From Bradyrhizobium sp. CCBAU 53340 (GTDB lineage Bacteria; Pseudomonadota; Alphaproteobacteria; Rhizobiales; Xanthobacteraceae): 64,000 bases of DNA. Below are positions 1 through 8,390 of this stretch, piece after piece (position 1 is the stretch's first letter; every line of letters starts with the position of its first letter). The stretch is from positions 1,550,001-1,614,000 of the forward strand of contig NZ_CP030055.1 in the NCBI RefSeq assembly GCF_015291645.1. The letters run 5' to 3'. The notes under the pieces were generated by a model. It was given only the letters and a program-made list of their open reading frames with translations. It searched no databases and was not told the origin of the DNA. The translations under genes and the position numbers were made by a program.

Positions 1-382
1 CGTGTCCAGCGGCGAAGAGGGCCTGAAAGCGCAGGCCGCCGCGCGCCCCTACGATGTTGCGTTCGAGGTCTCGGGCACGGCTGCGGGTCTTGCCAGTGCG
101 ATCGGGATCGTGCGGCGCGGCGGCGTGGTGGTGCAGATCGGCAATCTGCCGGGCGGCCAAATTCCGACGCCGTCGAACGCGGTGATGGCCAAGGAGATCG
201 ACCTGCGCGGCTCGTTCCGCTTCGGCCTCGAATTCATGACGGCGGTGGAACTGATCGGCGCCGGCAGCGTCGACGTGCTGTCGCTGGTCACCGCCGAGCG
301 GCCGCTGTCGACCGCGCCGGATGCGCTGCGGCTGGCGCTCGACCGCTCGCAGAGCGTCAAGGTCGTGCTGACCGCAAATTGA
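1..382 (+). CDS. L-idonate 5-dehydrogenase-like zinc alcohol dehydrogenase, C-terminal part
   Basis: Only the C-terminal ~126 residues are in the window; the gene begins to the left and its frame is open at base 1. The visible part is the distal half of the Rossmann domain and the return to the catalytic domain of a medium-chain, zinc-dependent dehydrogenase: the FEVSGTAAGLASAI segment, the strand RRGGVVVQIGNLPGG, and the C-terminal LRLALDRSQSVKVVL typical of the sorbitol/idonate dehydrogenase branch. The family oxidises polyols or sugar acids, for example L-idonate to 5-ketogluconate, with NAD(P)+. It lies 71 bp upstream of uxuA on the same strand, which supports a sugar-acid catabolic role. 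Substrate assignment is inference, since the zinc ligands and catalytic domain lie outside the window. Confidence 0.8.
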   Translation, partial: VSSGEEGLKAQAAARPYDVAFEVSGTAAGLASAIGIVRRGGVVVQIGNLPGGQIPTPSNAVMAKEIDLRGSFRFGLEFMTAVELIGAGSVDVLSLVTAERPLSTAPDALRLALDRSQSVKVVLTAN

Positions 383-393
383 CTTTTGTTTGA

Positions 394-439
394 CGCGTTT
401 TCTTCACGCGAACCGGTATCTACTTCGCTCGAAAACGCT
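394..439. repeat. inverted repeat in the uxuA leader
   Basis: An 8-bp perfect inverted repeat (GCGTTTTC at 395-402, GAAAACGC at 431-438) with a 28-base spacer lies between the dehydrogenase stop and uxuA, just before the uxuA ribosome binding site (GGGAGAGAG, 442-450). The sequence looks like a dispersed rhizobial intergenic repeat rather than a dedicated terminator, because no T-run follows. No second copy was found in this window. Confidence 0.5.
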
Positions 440-453
440 TTGGGAGAGAGCCC

Positions 454-1644
454 ATGATGCTCGAAGGGTGGCGCTGGTACGGGCCCGATGATCCTGTCTC
501 GCTCGACGATGTCCGCCAGGCCGGGGCGACGGACATTGTCTCGGCGTTGCATCAGGTGCCGATCGGGGAGGCCTGGACGCGCAAGGCGGTCGAGGAACGC
601 AAGAACTTCATCGAGAACGGCCAGCCGGGCCGCTCGCAATTGACTTGGTCGGTGGTGGAATCGATTCCGATCCCCGACGACGTCAAGCGTCTCGGGGGCC
701 AGGCAACGAAGTCCATCGAGGCGTGGATCGCGAGCCTGGAGGCCGTCGCCGCCTCCGGCATCAAGATCATCTGCTACAACTTCATGCCTGTGGTCGACTG
801 GTGCCGCACTGACCTTGAATGGGAGCTGCCGAACGGCGCCCGCGCCATGCGCTTCGACCAGGATCGCTTTGCGGCATTCGAGCTGCATATTCTGAAGCGG
901 CCGGCCGCGGTTCAGGAATACTCGCCTGAGCAGCAGGCGCGTGCGAAAGCGCTGTTCGAGAAGATGAGCCAGGCCGACATCGACTATCTCGTCATGGTGA
1001 TCGCCAGTGCGCTGCCGGGCTCGACCACCGAGCCGATGACGATCCCGCAATTCCGCGACCGGCTGGAGACTTATCGCGACATCACGCCAAAAATCCTGCG
1101 GCGGCATCTGGCTGAATTTCTCGCGCGCGCGACGCCGGTTGCCGAGCAGCTCGGCGTGTCGCTGACGCTGCATCCGGACGACCCGCCGCGACCCCTGTTC
1201 GGCCTGCCGCGCATTGCCTCTTCGGCCGACGACTATCAGGCGCTGTTCGATGCCGTGCCGTCGAAGGCCAACGGCATCTGCCTGTGCACCGGCTCGCTCG
1301 GCGTGCGGCCTGAGAATAATCTGCCCGAAATGGCCGAACGTTTCGGCCCGCGCATTGCCTTTGCGCATCTGCGCGCCACCAAGCGCGAGGCCGATGGCTT
1401 GTCCTTCCACGAGTCCGACCATCTCGACGGCGACGTCGACATGGTCGCGGTGCTCAAGGCGCTGCTGAAGGAGAACGCGCGGCGGTCACCGGACAACAGG
1501 ATCGTGTTCCGCCCCGATCACGGGCACCGCATGCTGGACGATCTCGCCGCCACCAAGCGCACCAATCCCGGCTACACCGCAATCGGCCGCCTGCGCGGCC
1601 TTGCGGAGCTGCGCGGTGCGATCAGGGCGATCGGGCATCGGTGA
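454..1644 (+). CDS. uxuA: mannonate dehydratase UxuA
   Basis: 396 residues, full length for UxuA. The enzyme dehydrates D-mannonate to 2-keto-3-deoxy-D-gluconate in hexuronate catabolism, in the cytosol. Family hallmarks seen: the N-terminal RWYGPDDPVSL, a central CYNFMPVVDWCRTDL segment, LTLHPDDPP (metal-binding His/Asp region of the TIM barrel) and a C-terminal FRPDHGHRMLDD that carries further active-site His residues. Start ATG 454 (a second ATG follows immediately at 457) has GGGAGAGAG a few bases upstream. It follows the idonate dehydrogenase-like gene on the same strand, so the two probably feed one sugar-acid pathway to KDG. No kinase or aldolase for KDG is visible here; these would lie elsewhere. 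Confidence 0.93.
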   Translation: MMLEGWRWYGPDDPVSLDDVRQAGATDIVSALHQVPIGEAWTRKAVEERKNFIENGQPGRSQLTWSVVESIPIPDDVKRLGGQATKSIEAWIASLEAVAASGIKIICYNFMPVVDWCRTDLEWELPNGARAMRFDQDRFAAFELHILKRPAAVQEYSPEQQARAKALFEKMSQADIDYLVMVIASALPGSTTEPMTIPQFRDRLETYRDITPKILRRHLAEFLARATPVAEQLGVSLTLHPDDPPRPLFGLPRIASSADDYQALFDAVPSKANGICLCTGSLGVRPENNLPEMAERFGPRIAFAHLRATKREADGLSFHESDHLDGDVDMVAVLKALLKENARRSPDNRIVFRPDHGHRMLDDLAATKRTNPGYTAIGRLRGLAELRGAIRAIGHR

Positions 1645-1665
1645 GGGGGACAAAGCTCCATCCAC

Positions 1666-1884
1666 GTCGTCATTGCGAGGAGCCGTTGTGACGAAGCAAT
1701 GACCCGGAGGCTTGTCGCAGGTATGACCGTCACCCTGAGGTGCGCGCCCTGGGGCGCAGCGCGCCGCAGGGCGAGTCTCGAAGGGCGACGGCCCGGCTGG
1801 AGCAATTCGGCCGTTCATCCTTCGAGGCTCCCAGCGCGATGCTGTGCGCATCGCGCCGTTCGCGCCTCAGGATGACGGAGCTGC
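1666..1884. repeat. composite palindromic intergenic repeat
   Basis: The 248-bp gap between the convergent uxuA and tetR genes is filled by two palindromic modules. The left one begins CGTCATTGCGAGG (1668-1680) and continues to ACGAAGCAATGACCC, a degenerate copy of the element seen inside the kdp operon and after kdpE. The right one has CGTCACCCTGAGG...CGAGTCTCGAAGG answered by CCTTCGAGGCTC...CCTCAGGATGACGG. No convincing coding frame crosses it. It may serve as a bidirectional transcription stop. Confidence 0.7.
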
Positions 1885-1892
1885 TAGTTTCG

Positions 1893-2549
1893 CTAGTTCG
1901 CCCGCTTCTTCCCCAGCCACGCCAATATCATCTCCACGATCTGCGTCCGGCTCCTCGCCAGCACCTTGGGCTCGCTGAGATCGCGGTCGAACAGGGCGCC
2001 GAACGTGTGCCGGTTGGCGACGCGGAAGAAGCAGTAGGAGGAGATCGCCAGATGCAGATCGATGGCGTCGACGTCGTCGCGGAAAACGCCTTCGCTGCGG
2101 CCGCGCTTGAGGAGACGATCGAGCGTCGCGATCACGCTGGCGTTGAGCTGGCGCAGCTGCTGGTTCTGCTTCAGGTGCTTGCCATGGTGGATGTTCTCGA
2201 TTGAGACGAGGCGGATGAAATTCGGATTGCGCTCGTCGTGGTCGAAGGTCGCCTCGATCAGCCGGCGCAGGCCCTCGCGCGCGTCGCAGCTTGCGATATC
2301 GAGCTGGTCCTCCAGCGCGCGGATGCTGCGATAGGCCTCCTCCAGCACCGCGAGGTAGAGCTGCTCCTTGCCGCCGAAATAATAATAGATCATCCGCTTC
2401 GACGTGCGCGTCCGCGCCGCGATGGCATCGACCCGGGCGCCGGAATAGCCCTCCGAGGCGAATTCGGCCATCGCCACTTCGAGGATGTCGCGCTTGGTGC
2501 GCTCGGGGTCGTTGGTGCGCTTCGATGGTGGCGGCATGCGCTTGAGCAT
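1893..2549 (-). CDS. TetR/AcrR family transcriptional regulator
   Basis: 218 residues from ATG 2549. The upstream GTG at 2552 is also in frame, but GGGAG is better spaced for the ATG. The N-terminal helix-turn-helix of TetR proteins is plain (TKRDILEVAMAEFASEGYSG then RTRTSKRMIYYYFGGKEQLY); the C-terminal ligand domain is unassigned. It is divergent from an MHS transporter and a carboxylesterase, with a 216-bp shared control region holding an imperfect palindrome (2640-2659). Repression of that pair, and of itself, is the natural inference. The ligand is unknown. Confidence 0.9.
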   Translation of the reverse strand: MLKRMPPPSKRTNDPERTKRDILEVAMAEFASEGYSGARVDAIAARTRTSKRMIYYYFGGKEQLYLAVLEEAYRSIRALEDQLDIASCDAREGLRRLIEATFDHDERNPNFIRLVSIENIHHGKHLKQNQQLRQLNASVIATLDRLLKRGRSEGVFRDDVDAIDLHLAISSYCFFRVANRHTFGALFDRDLSEPKVLARSRTQIVEMILAWLGKKRAN

Positions 2550-2639
2550 CACAATTTCTCCCGCCAGCCTCTATGGATCACCTTGAAGGTGAAGGCAAAT
2601 TTCGCCCAATCCGACAACTTTTTGAACCCGCCTTGCATA

Positions 2640-2659
2640 AACGTACTAGTTCGTACATT
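2640..2659. promoter_or_regulatory. candidate TetR operator
   Basis: AACGTAC (2640-2646), a six-base spacer, then GTACATT (2653-2659): 7-bp arms with one mismatch in the intergenic region between the divergent tetR and MFS genes. Size and symmetry fit a TetR-family operator. The assignment rests only on symmetry and location. Confidence 0.4.
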
Positions 2660-2765
2660 ATGGGCTGAAGCCAAGGTCGCGGCAACCAAAAGCAAGAAGC
2701 GCGGGCGCCGGCCGGACGGACAGGGCGCGGGACGCGACCGATCTCGCACACGGGGAGGATTATTG

Positions 2766-4103
2766 ATGAGCTCGATCTCAACTGCATCGCTGCACGCGCC
2801 ATCCAGCGCGGACGTTTCGCAAAGCAAGCTGCCCAAGCGCGCCGCGCTGGTCAGCTTCGTCGGCAGTATGCTGGAATACTACGATTTCTTCATCTACGGC
2901 ACCGCGGCGGCGCTGATCTTTCCAAAAGTGTTCTTCGCCAATGTCGATCCCGGCACCGCGACGCTGCTGGCGCTGCTGTCGTTCGGCATCGGCTATATCG
3001 CGCGGCCCGTCGGCGCCGTGATCCTCGGCCATTTCGGCGACCGCATCGGCCGCAAGACGGTGCTGCTGTTCACGCTGGTGGTGATGGGCTTCTCGACGCT
3101 GGCGATCGGCCTGTTGCCCGATGCCAAGACGATCGGCAATGCCGCGCCCATCATCCTGACGCTGCTGCGCCTGTTGCAGGGCCTGTCGGCGGCCGGCGAG
3201 CAGAGCGGGGCGAACTCGCTGACGCTGGAGCATTCCGCCAATTCCAACCGCGCCTTCTTCACGAGCTGGACGCTGAGCGGCACCCAGGCCGGTGCGATCC
3301 TGGCGACGCTGGTGTTCATTCCCGTCGCCAGCATGCCGGAAGACCAATTGCTGAGCTGGGGCTGGCGCATTCCGTTCCTGCTCTCGGCGCTGGTGCTGCT
3401 GGTCGCCTATCTGGTGCGCCGAACCATGCCGGAAACGCCTGTGTTCGAGGACATCAAGGACAAGGCGCAGGTGGCGCGCTTCCCCGTCATCGCGCTGCTG
3501 CGTGACTATTGGCCGGACGTGCTGCGCGTCATCGTCTGCGCGCTGATCGCGACCGTCAGCACGCTGACCGCGGTGTTCGCGCTCGGCTATGCTACCAGCA
3601 AGTTCGGCGTCGCGCGTCCGACCATGCTGTGGGCCGGCGTGCTTGGCAATGTCGTGGCGCTGTTCGCGCAGCCGCTCTGGGCCTTGCTCGCCGACAGGAT
3701 CGGCCGCAAGCCGGTGTTCATCGGCGGCGTGCTCGGCTGCGCCGTGCTGCTGTTCCCTTACTTCATGCTGGTGACGTCGGGCAGCACGCCCGCGATCTTC
3801 GCCGCCGCGATCGGCCTCTACATCATCTACTCGGCGCCGAACGCGATCTGGCCGTCGTTCTATGCGGAGATGTTCGAAGCGCGCGTGCGCTATTCCGGCA
3901 CCGCGATCGGCACCCAGCTCGGCTTCCTTGCCGCCGGCTTCACGCCGCTGGTGAGCGCGAGCCTGGTCGGCGAAGGCCCGACCGGCTGGATCCCGGTTGC
4001 GATCTTCGTCGCGGGCTGCTGCGTCGCCTCGGCCGCGGCCGCAATGACCGCGCGCGAAACCCACAAGGTCGACATCGCCGATCTCGGCAAGCGCCGCGCA
4101 TAA
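2766..4103 (+). CDS. MFS transporter, metabolite:H+ symporter (MHS) type
   Basis: 445 residues from ATG 2766, preceded by GGGGAGG. The open frame extends far upstream but lacks coding character there. An inner-membrane 12-helix carrier: the first helix carries the MHS-type signature MLEYYDFFIYGTAAAL, loop 2-3 has GHFGDRIGRKTVLL (the MFS motif A), and a second copy ADRIGRKPVFIGG lies in the middle loop. MHS proteins import organic acids such as citrate, ketoglutarate or shikimate-like compounds with protons. The esterase gene starts 22 bp downstream, so the pair probably imports and hydrolyses the same ester or acid. A second MHS paralogue sits at 20.9 kb. Confidence 0.9.
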   Translation: MSSISTASLHAPSSADVSQSKLPKRAALVSFVGSMLEYYDFFIYGTAAALIFPKVFFANVDPGTATLLALLSFGIGYIARPVGAVILGHFGDRIGRKTVLLFTLVVMGFSTLAIGLLPDAKTIGNAAPIILTLLRLLQGLSAAGEQSGANSLTLEHSANSNRAFFTSWTLSGTQAGAILATLVFIPVASMPEDQLLSWGWRIPFLLSALVLLVAYLVRRTMPETPVFEDIKDKAQVARFPVIALLRDYWPDVLRVIVCALIATVSTLTAVFALGYATSKFGVARPTMLWAGVLGNVVALFAQPLWALLADRIGRKPVFIGGVLGCAVLLFPYFMLVTSGSTPAIFAAAIGLYIIYSAPNAIWPSFYAEMFEARVRYSGTAIGTQLGFLAAGFTPLVSASLVGEGPTGWIPVAIFVAGCCVASAAAAMTARETHKVDIADLGKRRA

Positions 4104-4125
4104 GCGCAGGACGGGATGAGGATCG

Positions 4126-5586
4126 ATGCTGACCAACGCTGTTCCAACCACGCTCGGCCCCATTGTCGGGGCCGAGCAGGGGCACATCCGCGCCTTCAAG
4201 GGCGTGCCCTTCGCGACCGCGCGGCGCTTCGCCAGGGCGACGCCGCCGCCTGCGTGGACGGAGCCGCGTCGCTGCACGGAGTACGGCGCCTATGCGCAGC
4301 AGCCCGGGCATCTCGATCAGGCGGAGGACTCCTGTCTCAGCCTCAACATCTGGATGCCTGATGGAGCCGATCGTCCGCTGCCGGTGCTGTTCTTCATCCA
4401 TGGCGGCGCCTTCGTCACCGGCGGCGGCGCCGACTATGACGGCGCATTCCTCGCCGCGCCTGGCCCGGCCGTCATCGTCACCATCAACTACCGGCTCGGC
4501 CCGCTCGGCTTCCTGCAACTGCATCGTCACGGACTAGCCGAGGCCAACAATCTGGCGATCTCGGATTCGCTAGCCGCGCTCGACTGGGTCCACGCCAACA
4601 TCGCCAATTTCGGCGGCGATCCCCAGAAGGTGACGCTGGCGGGCCAATCGGCCGGTGCGTCCCTGGTGATCGCGCTCGCGACGCTGCCGCAGGCGAAAGG
4701 CAAGTTCGCTCGCGCGCTGGCGCTGAGCGCGCCGGGTCGCAACATCATGAGCGCCGATCATGCCGACATCGTCGCGCGCCGTGTGCTGGCCGAGCTCGAA
4801 CTTGAGAATGATGCGAGCGCAATCGCATCGGTGCCGCTGACAAAGCTCTTTGCAGCTGTCGAGCGTGTCGGCCGCAGGATCGCCGACGAAACGGATTCAG
4901 GCACCGTGTTCGGGCCGGTGCTCGACGGCAGCGTAATCCCGCGCGAGCCGCGCGATGCCTTCGCCGATGGAAGCTTGCGCGACATACCGCTCTGGCTCGG
5001 CTCCTGCCGTGACGAGATGGCGATGTTTTTGAAGAGCACGCCGCCGGCGGCGATGATCCGCACCACCGAGCGCAATTTGCGCACAGCTTTCGGCGATGCC
5101 GGCTGGGAGCGGTTGCTGGCCTATTATCGCGGTTCGGCGCGCCTCGACGAGGATCCCTATGAGGCGCTGCTGTCCGATGCATTCTGGCATCGCCCGATGG
5201 CTGATCTGGCGCGAAGCCACGCGGCAGCGGGCGGCGCGGTGTGGCTCAGCCGATTCGACCATCGCCCGGCGCTGGAGCCGTTCCTGTCGCAGGGGCCGAC
5301 GCATGGCGCCGACAATGCCTGCCTCTGGGCGCACCTGCCTGACTTCATCGACCGCCCGATCCTGAAGCGCAAGGGCGGTCCGATGACGCGAGCCGACATC
5401 GACGTCGCGGCGCGGTTTCAGATCAGCCTGCTGCGGTTCGTGACATCAGGGGTGCCCGACGTTGCGGAAGCCTGGCCACGGTTTGAACCGGCCAAGGAGC
5501 CGCTGGCCATCTTCGGCCAGCCGTTTCGCATTGTGTCCCTCAAGGAAGGCGCGCGCTTCCGCATCTGGGCGGAACTGGGCGCGTGA
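4126..5586 (+). CDS. carboxylesterase (type B / p-nitrobenzyl esterase family)
   Basis: 486 residues, an alpha/beta-hydrolase of the carboxylesterase type-B family. Visible features: the oxyanion-hole strand FFIHGGAFVTGGG, the nucleophile elbow GQSAGAS (Ser175), an acidic residue in SCRDEMAMF (Glu297) and THGADN (His393), a complete Ser-Glu-His triad. There is no signal peptide, so it is probably cytosolic and acts on a compound imported by the upstream MHS transporter, with which it is likely co-transcribed. The substrate cannot be read from sequence. Confidence 0.9.
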   Translation: MLTNAVPTTLGPIVGAEQGHIRAFKGVPFATARRFARATPPPAWTEPRRCTEYGAYAQQPGHLDQAEDSCLSLNIWMPDGADRPLPVLFFIHGGAFVTGGGADYDGAFLAAPGPAVIVTINYRLGPLGFLQLHRHGLAEANNLAISDSLAALDWVHANIANFGGDPQKVTLAGQSAGASLVIALATLPQAKGKFARALALSAPGRNIMSADHADIVARRVLAELELENDASAIASVPLTKLFAAVERVGRRIADETDSGTVFGPVLDGSVIPREPRDAFADGSLRDIPLWLGSCRDEMAMFLKSTPPAAMIRTTERNLRTAFGDAGWERLLAYYRGSARLDEDPYEALLSDAFWHRPMADLARSHAAAGGAVWLSRFDHRPALEPFLSQGPTHGADNACLWAHLPDFIDRPILKRKGGPMTRADIDVAARFQISLLRFVTSGVPDVAEAWPRFEPAKEPLAIFGQPFRIVSLKEGARFRIWAELGA

Positions 5587-5702
5587 GACTGGGCGATCGG
5601 TGCGCCAAGCCGGCACCTGTAATCTGCTTCACAGGCGGATGCGCCGATCTGCGCTAGATGAAGTCAGGCCCCGCGTCCGCGCGGCCGGCTTCGGAGCTGG
5701 CG

Positions 5703-5861
5703 ATGATTGCTGCACTGGCAAGAGCAATATCCCGCGCGACGGGATCCAATGTCGATGTCGAAACTCTGAAGATCCTCGTGATCTTCTCGGGCGCGGGCCT
5801 CCTGGTCTCGCTCGTCGCAGCGATGTTCTACGGACAGGCGCTCAACGCGGCATTGTTCTGA
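5703..5861 (+). CDS. small single-pass membrane protein, hypothetical
   Basis: 52 residues from ATG 5703, which has GGAG six bases upstream; an in-frame ATG at 5658 lacks such a site. One hydrophobic helix near the C terminus (ILVIFSGAGLLVSLVAAMFYG) follows an amphipathic N-terminal half (ALARAISRATGSNVDVETLK). I recognise no named family. It lies between the esterase and the convergent MFS exporter gene. It looks real because of the ribosome site and well-formed membrane segment, but could be a chance frame. Confidence 0.55.
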   Translation: MIAALARAISRATGSNVDVETLKILVIFSGAGLLVSLVAAMFYGQALNAALF

Positions 5862-5876
5862 GCGCCCTGCAATCCG

Positions 5877-7178
5877 TCAGGCCACCGAATCCCTGGAGCG
5901 GCTCCGGTTATCAGGCGCGAGCGGGGGTGCGTGCTTCAGCGGAGCAACTTCGCGTGGCGCGGCCTCGCTGCTTGAGGCGTGCGCGACCGGCGTGAGGTCG
6001 GTGTCGCGCCATGCGACGAACCAGATCAACAAGCCGAGGACCGCGAGCGCGGCGCCGACGGGACCGGTCGAGGTCCAGCCGAGCCCCTGGCGAATGGCAA
6101 GGCCGCCGAGGAAGGGGCCGAGCGCATTGGCGGTGTTGAACGCCGAATGGTTGAGCGCGGCGGCGAGCGCCTGCGCGTCTCCCGCGACATCCATCAGCCG
6201 CGTCTGCAAGATGGCACCGAGCGCGACGCTGGCGCCGATCGCAAAGATGTCGATCGCGAGCAGCCAGCGATTGCCGGCGACAAGCGGAAACGCCAGCAGC
6301 GCCACGGTGGCAAACACCAGGATGCCGCCCGCCGTCGGCATCAAGGCGCGATCGGCGAAGCGCGGCACGAACAGATTGCCGAGCGTGGCGCCGATGCCGA
6401 AGATCGCCAGGAAGAATGGAATGACCTCGGTGCTGACCTTGGTGACCTCGATCAACGTCGTCGCCAGATAGGTGTAGACGGCGAACATGCCGCCGAAGCC
6501 GATGGCGCTGATCGCGAGCGTGGTCCAGACCCGGCGGCTTTTGAGCGCGCCGAGCTCGCGCAGCGGATCCGACCGGCCGGCCTGGTCGCGCGGCGCGAAC
6601 AGCGCGCACAGCAACACGGTGAGGAGCGCCAGCACCGACACGAGACCGAAGCTCGCGCGCCAGCCGAGCGCCTGGCCGATCAGATTGGCCAAGGGCACGC
6701 CGATGATGGTGGCGACGGTCAGACCCAGCATCACCTGGCCGACCGCCTGCGAGCGGCGATGTTGCGGAACGAGCGAGGCCGCCACCAGCGCAGCGATGCC
6801 GAAATAGGCGCCGTGGGGCAGGCCCGAGAGGAAGCGGGCCGCGACCATCGAGCCGAAGCTCGGTGCCAGCGCGGTGAGGGCGTTGCCGAGCGCGAACACG
6901 GCCATCAGCGCCAGGAGCTGCGTGCGCCGCGCGAATTTCGCGCCGAGCACGGCGATCAGCGGCGCGCCCAGCACCACGCCGAGCGCGTAGGCGCTGATCG
7001 CGTGTCCGGCCGTCGGCTCGTCGATATGAAGATCGGCCGCGAAGAACGGCAGCAGGCTCATCGATGCGAATTCGGTGGTCCCGATCGCAAAGCCGCCCAT
7101 CGCGAGCGAGAACAGGACGATGGCGAGACGAGGGGGCGCTGAATGGCGAGGTGAGGTCGCGTGAGGCGAGGTCGTCAT
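5877..7178 (-). CDS. MFS transporter, DHA1 (AraJ-like) family
   Basis: 433 residues from ATG 7178 (CAGGA just upstream); an in-frame ATG at 7229 would add 17 residues without a good ribosome site. Twelve hydrophobic helices start at LAIVLFSLAMGGFAIGTTEF, the first-helix signature of the arabinose/drug efflux branch (AraJ, YdhP). Motif A is relaxed (GAKFARRTQLL), and the helix-5 motif C region ends ...IGVPLANLIGQALGWRASF. The predicted role is export of sugars or drugs from the inner membrane. It stands alone on the minus strand with no linked regulator. Confidence 0.88.
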   Translation of the reverse strand: MTTSPHATSPRHSAPPRLAIVLFSLAMGGFAIGTTEFASMSLLPFFAADLHIDEPTAGHAISAYALGVVLGAPLIAVLGAKFARRTQLLALMAVFALGNALTALAPSFGSMVAARFLSGLPHGAYFGIAALVAASLVPQHRRSQAVGQVMLGLTVATIIGVPLANLIGQALGWRASFGLVSVLALLTVLLCALFAPRDQAGRSDPLRELGALKSRRVWTTLAISAIGFGGMFAVYTYLATTLIEVTKVSTEVIPFFLAIFGIGATLGNLFVPRFADRALMPTAGGILVFATVALLAFPLVAGNRWLLAIDIFAIGASVALGAILQTRLMDVAGDAQALAAALNHSAFNTANALGPFLGGLAIRQGLGWTSTGPVGAALAVLGLLIWFVAWRDTDLTPVAHASSSEAAPREVAPLKHAPPLAPDNRSRSRDSVA

Positions 7179-7348
7179 GTGTCCTGCATGGGTGACGGCA
7201 ACGGGAACCAGCCCAGCGAACGTCGCCATCCCTGCAGTCTTTGTCTCACCTACTTAACCGCGCGCCTGTCAGCGTCAACGGCGGAACGATCACAAAGACC
7301 GATCGCATATCAGCATCCCGGTCTGTACGGGACATCTCAGCGGATCCA

Positions 7349-8185
7349 TCAGAACTGCACCTCGCCCGGAATGTCCTCGGCGCTGAGGCCAACGGTTTGA
7401 TAGGCCTTCAGCAGCCATTCGCGGGTCTGGCCGAGCGACCGGTTGTAGTCGGCCCAGGCGCTGAGGAAATCCTTGTAGCGACGATCGGCTTCGGCGCGGA
7501 TGCCGAGATTGGTCGGCAGCGTCAGCAGCGGCCGCGGGATCGCGAGCTCGCCAAGCGTCGGATTCTTCTTCAGCGTGAAGATCGACAGCACCGCCAGCGA
7601 GACGTTGCAATCGGCGCGGCCGGTCGCCACCGCGAGGATCGCCTCGTCGCGGGTCTTGAAGCCGAGGATGTCAGCCTTCGGGCAATAACGGCGCGCGATG
7701 GTCTCGTGCGTCGAGCCGATGTCGACGGCGATCTTGACCTCGGGCTTGTTGAGCTCGGCCCAGGCCTGCGGCTTGGCAAAGCCCTTCTTGGTGATGACGG
7801 TGAAGGAGTGCACCAGGATCGGCGTCGAGAAGTCGATCACGAGCGAACGCTCGGGCGTCGGGTTCACGGCGAAGGCGAGGTCGACCTTGTCGGCTTGCAG
7901 ATCGAGGATCTGGTTGCCCCAGGTCGATTCCAGCATCTCGACCTTGGCGCCGAGCTTGCCAGCGATGTCGTTCGCCATGTCGATGCAGGCGCCCGACCAT
8001 TGATTGGTGGCGAGGTCCTTGTGGAAATAGGGATCCTGGCCGGCGATGACAGCGATGCGCAGCACGCCGCTCTTCTTGATGCGATCGAGCGTGGAAGTTG
8101 GCGCGGTGTCGGCCTTGGCCGATGTGGTTGCGGCCATAGCGGCGCCCGCCAGTGCCACGGTGGTGAGTGCATCCCTGCGGTTCAT
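7349..8185 (-). CDS. ABC transporter substrate-binding protein, polar amino acid type, Tat-like leader
   Basis: 278 residues from ATG 8185 (GGGAG upstream). The leader MNRRDALTTVALAGAAMAAT ends in AKAD; the RR followed by a hydrophobic stretch resembles a twin-arginine signal. The mature part is a class-3 (HisJ/GlnH-like) periplasmic binding protein: SGVLRIAVIAGQDPYFHKD, the CIDMANDIAGKLG and VDLAFAVNPTPERS strands, and IAVDIGSTHE. No permease or ATPase gene is adjacent, so it is an orphan. It is divergent from the D-2-hydroxyacid dehydrogenase cluster, which suggests it captures the amino acid or keto acid degraded there. Confidence 0.88.
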   Translation of the reverse strand: MNRRDALTTVALAGAAMAATTSAKADTAPTSTLDRIKKSGVLRIAVIAGQDPYFHKDLATNQWSGACIDMANDIAGKLGAKVEMLESTWGNQILDLQADKVDLAFAVNPTPERSLVIDFSTPILVHSFTVITKKGFAKPQAWAELNKPEVKIAVDIGSTHETIARRYCPKADILGFKTRDEAILAVATGRADCNVSLAVLSIFTLKKNPTLGELAIPRPLLTLPTNLGIRAEADRRYKDFLSAWADYNRSLGQTREWLLKAYQTVGLSAEDIPGEVQF

Positions 8186-8243
8186 GGTCAGTAACTCCCT
8201 GTCGGCTGCGGCCCGCCGACTATTTCTGTATTCAGGACATAAT

Positions 8244-8258
8244 GCAATATGGTATTGC
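8244..8258. promoter_or_regulatory. perfect palindrome in the divergent control region
   Basis: GCAATA (8244-8249), TGG, TATTGC (8253-8258): a perfect 6-bp inverted repeat between the binding-protein gene and the D-2-hydroxyacid dehydrogenase gene. Its core ATGGTAT resembles half-sites bound by GntR/FCD regulators, and such a regulator ends the cluster at 13.8-14.5 kb. The operator function is inference. Confidence 0.4.
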
Positions 8259-8390
8259 GGCATTGCCGGGGATTTGAGCGATGAGGCAGGTTGGAGCCTA
8301 GTCCGTTGGCAAAGCGAGAGAAAACTCCGTGAAGCCGGGCCGGATATGGGACCGGCCGGGCGGGTGCTTGGAATTGAGAGGAGAGAGTCC

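Noticed and set aside
49..1422. 457-codon minus-strand frame over uxuA
   Set aside because: Complement of conserved UxuA sequence; low-complexity composition and no recognisable fold.
2238..2765. Upstream extension of the MHS transporter frame
   Set aside because: It overlaps the opposite-strand tetR gene and the operator region, and the ribosome site points to ATG 2766.
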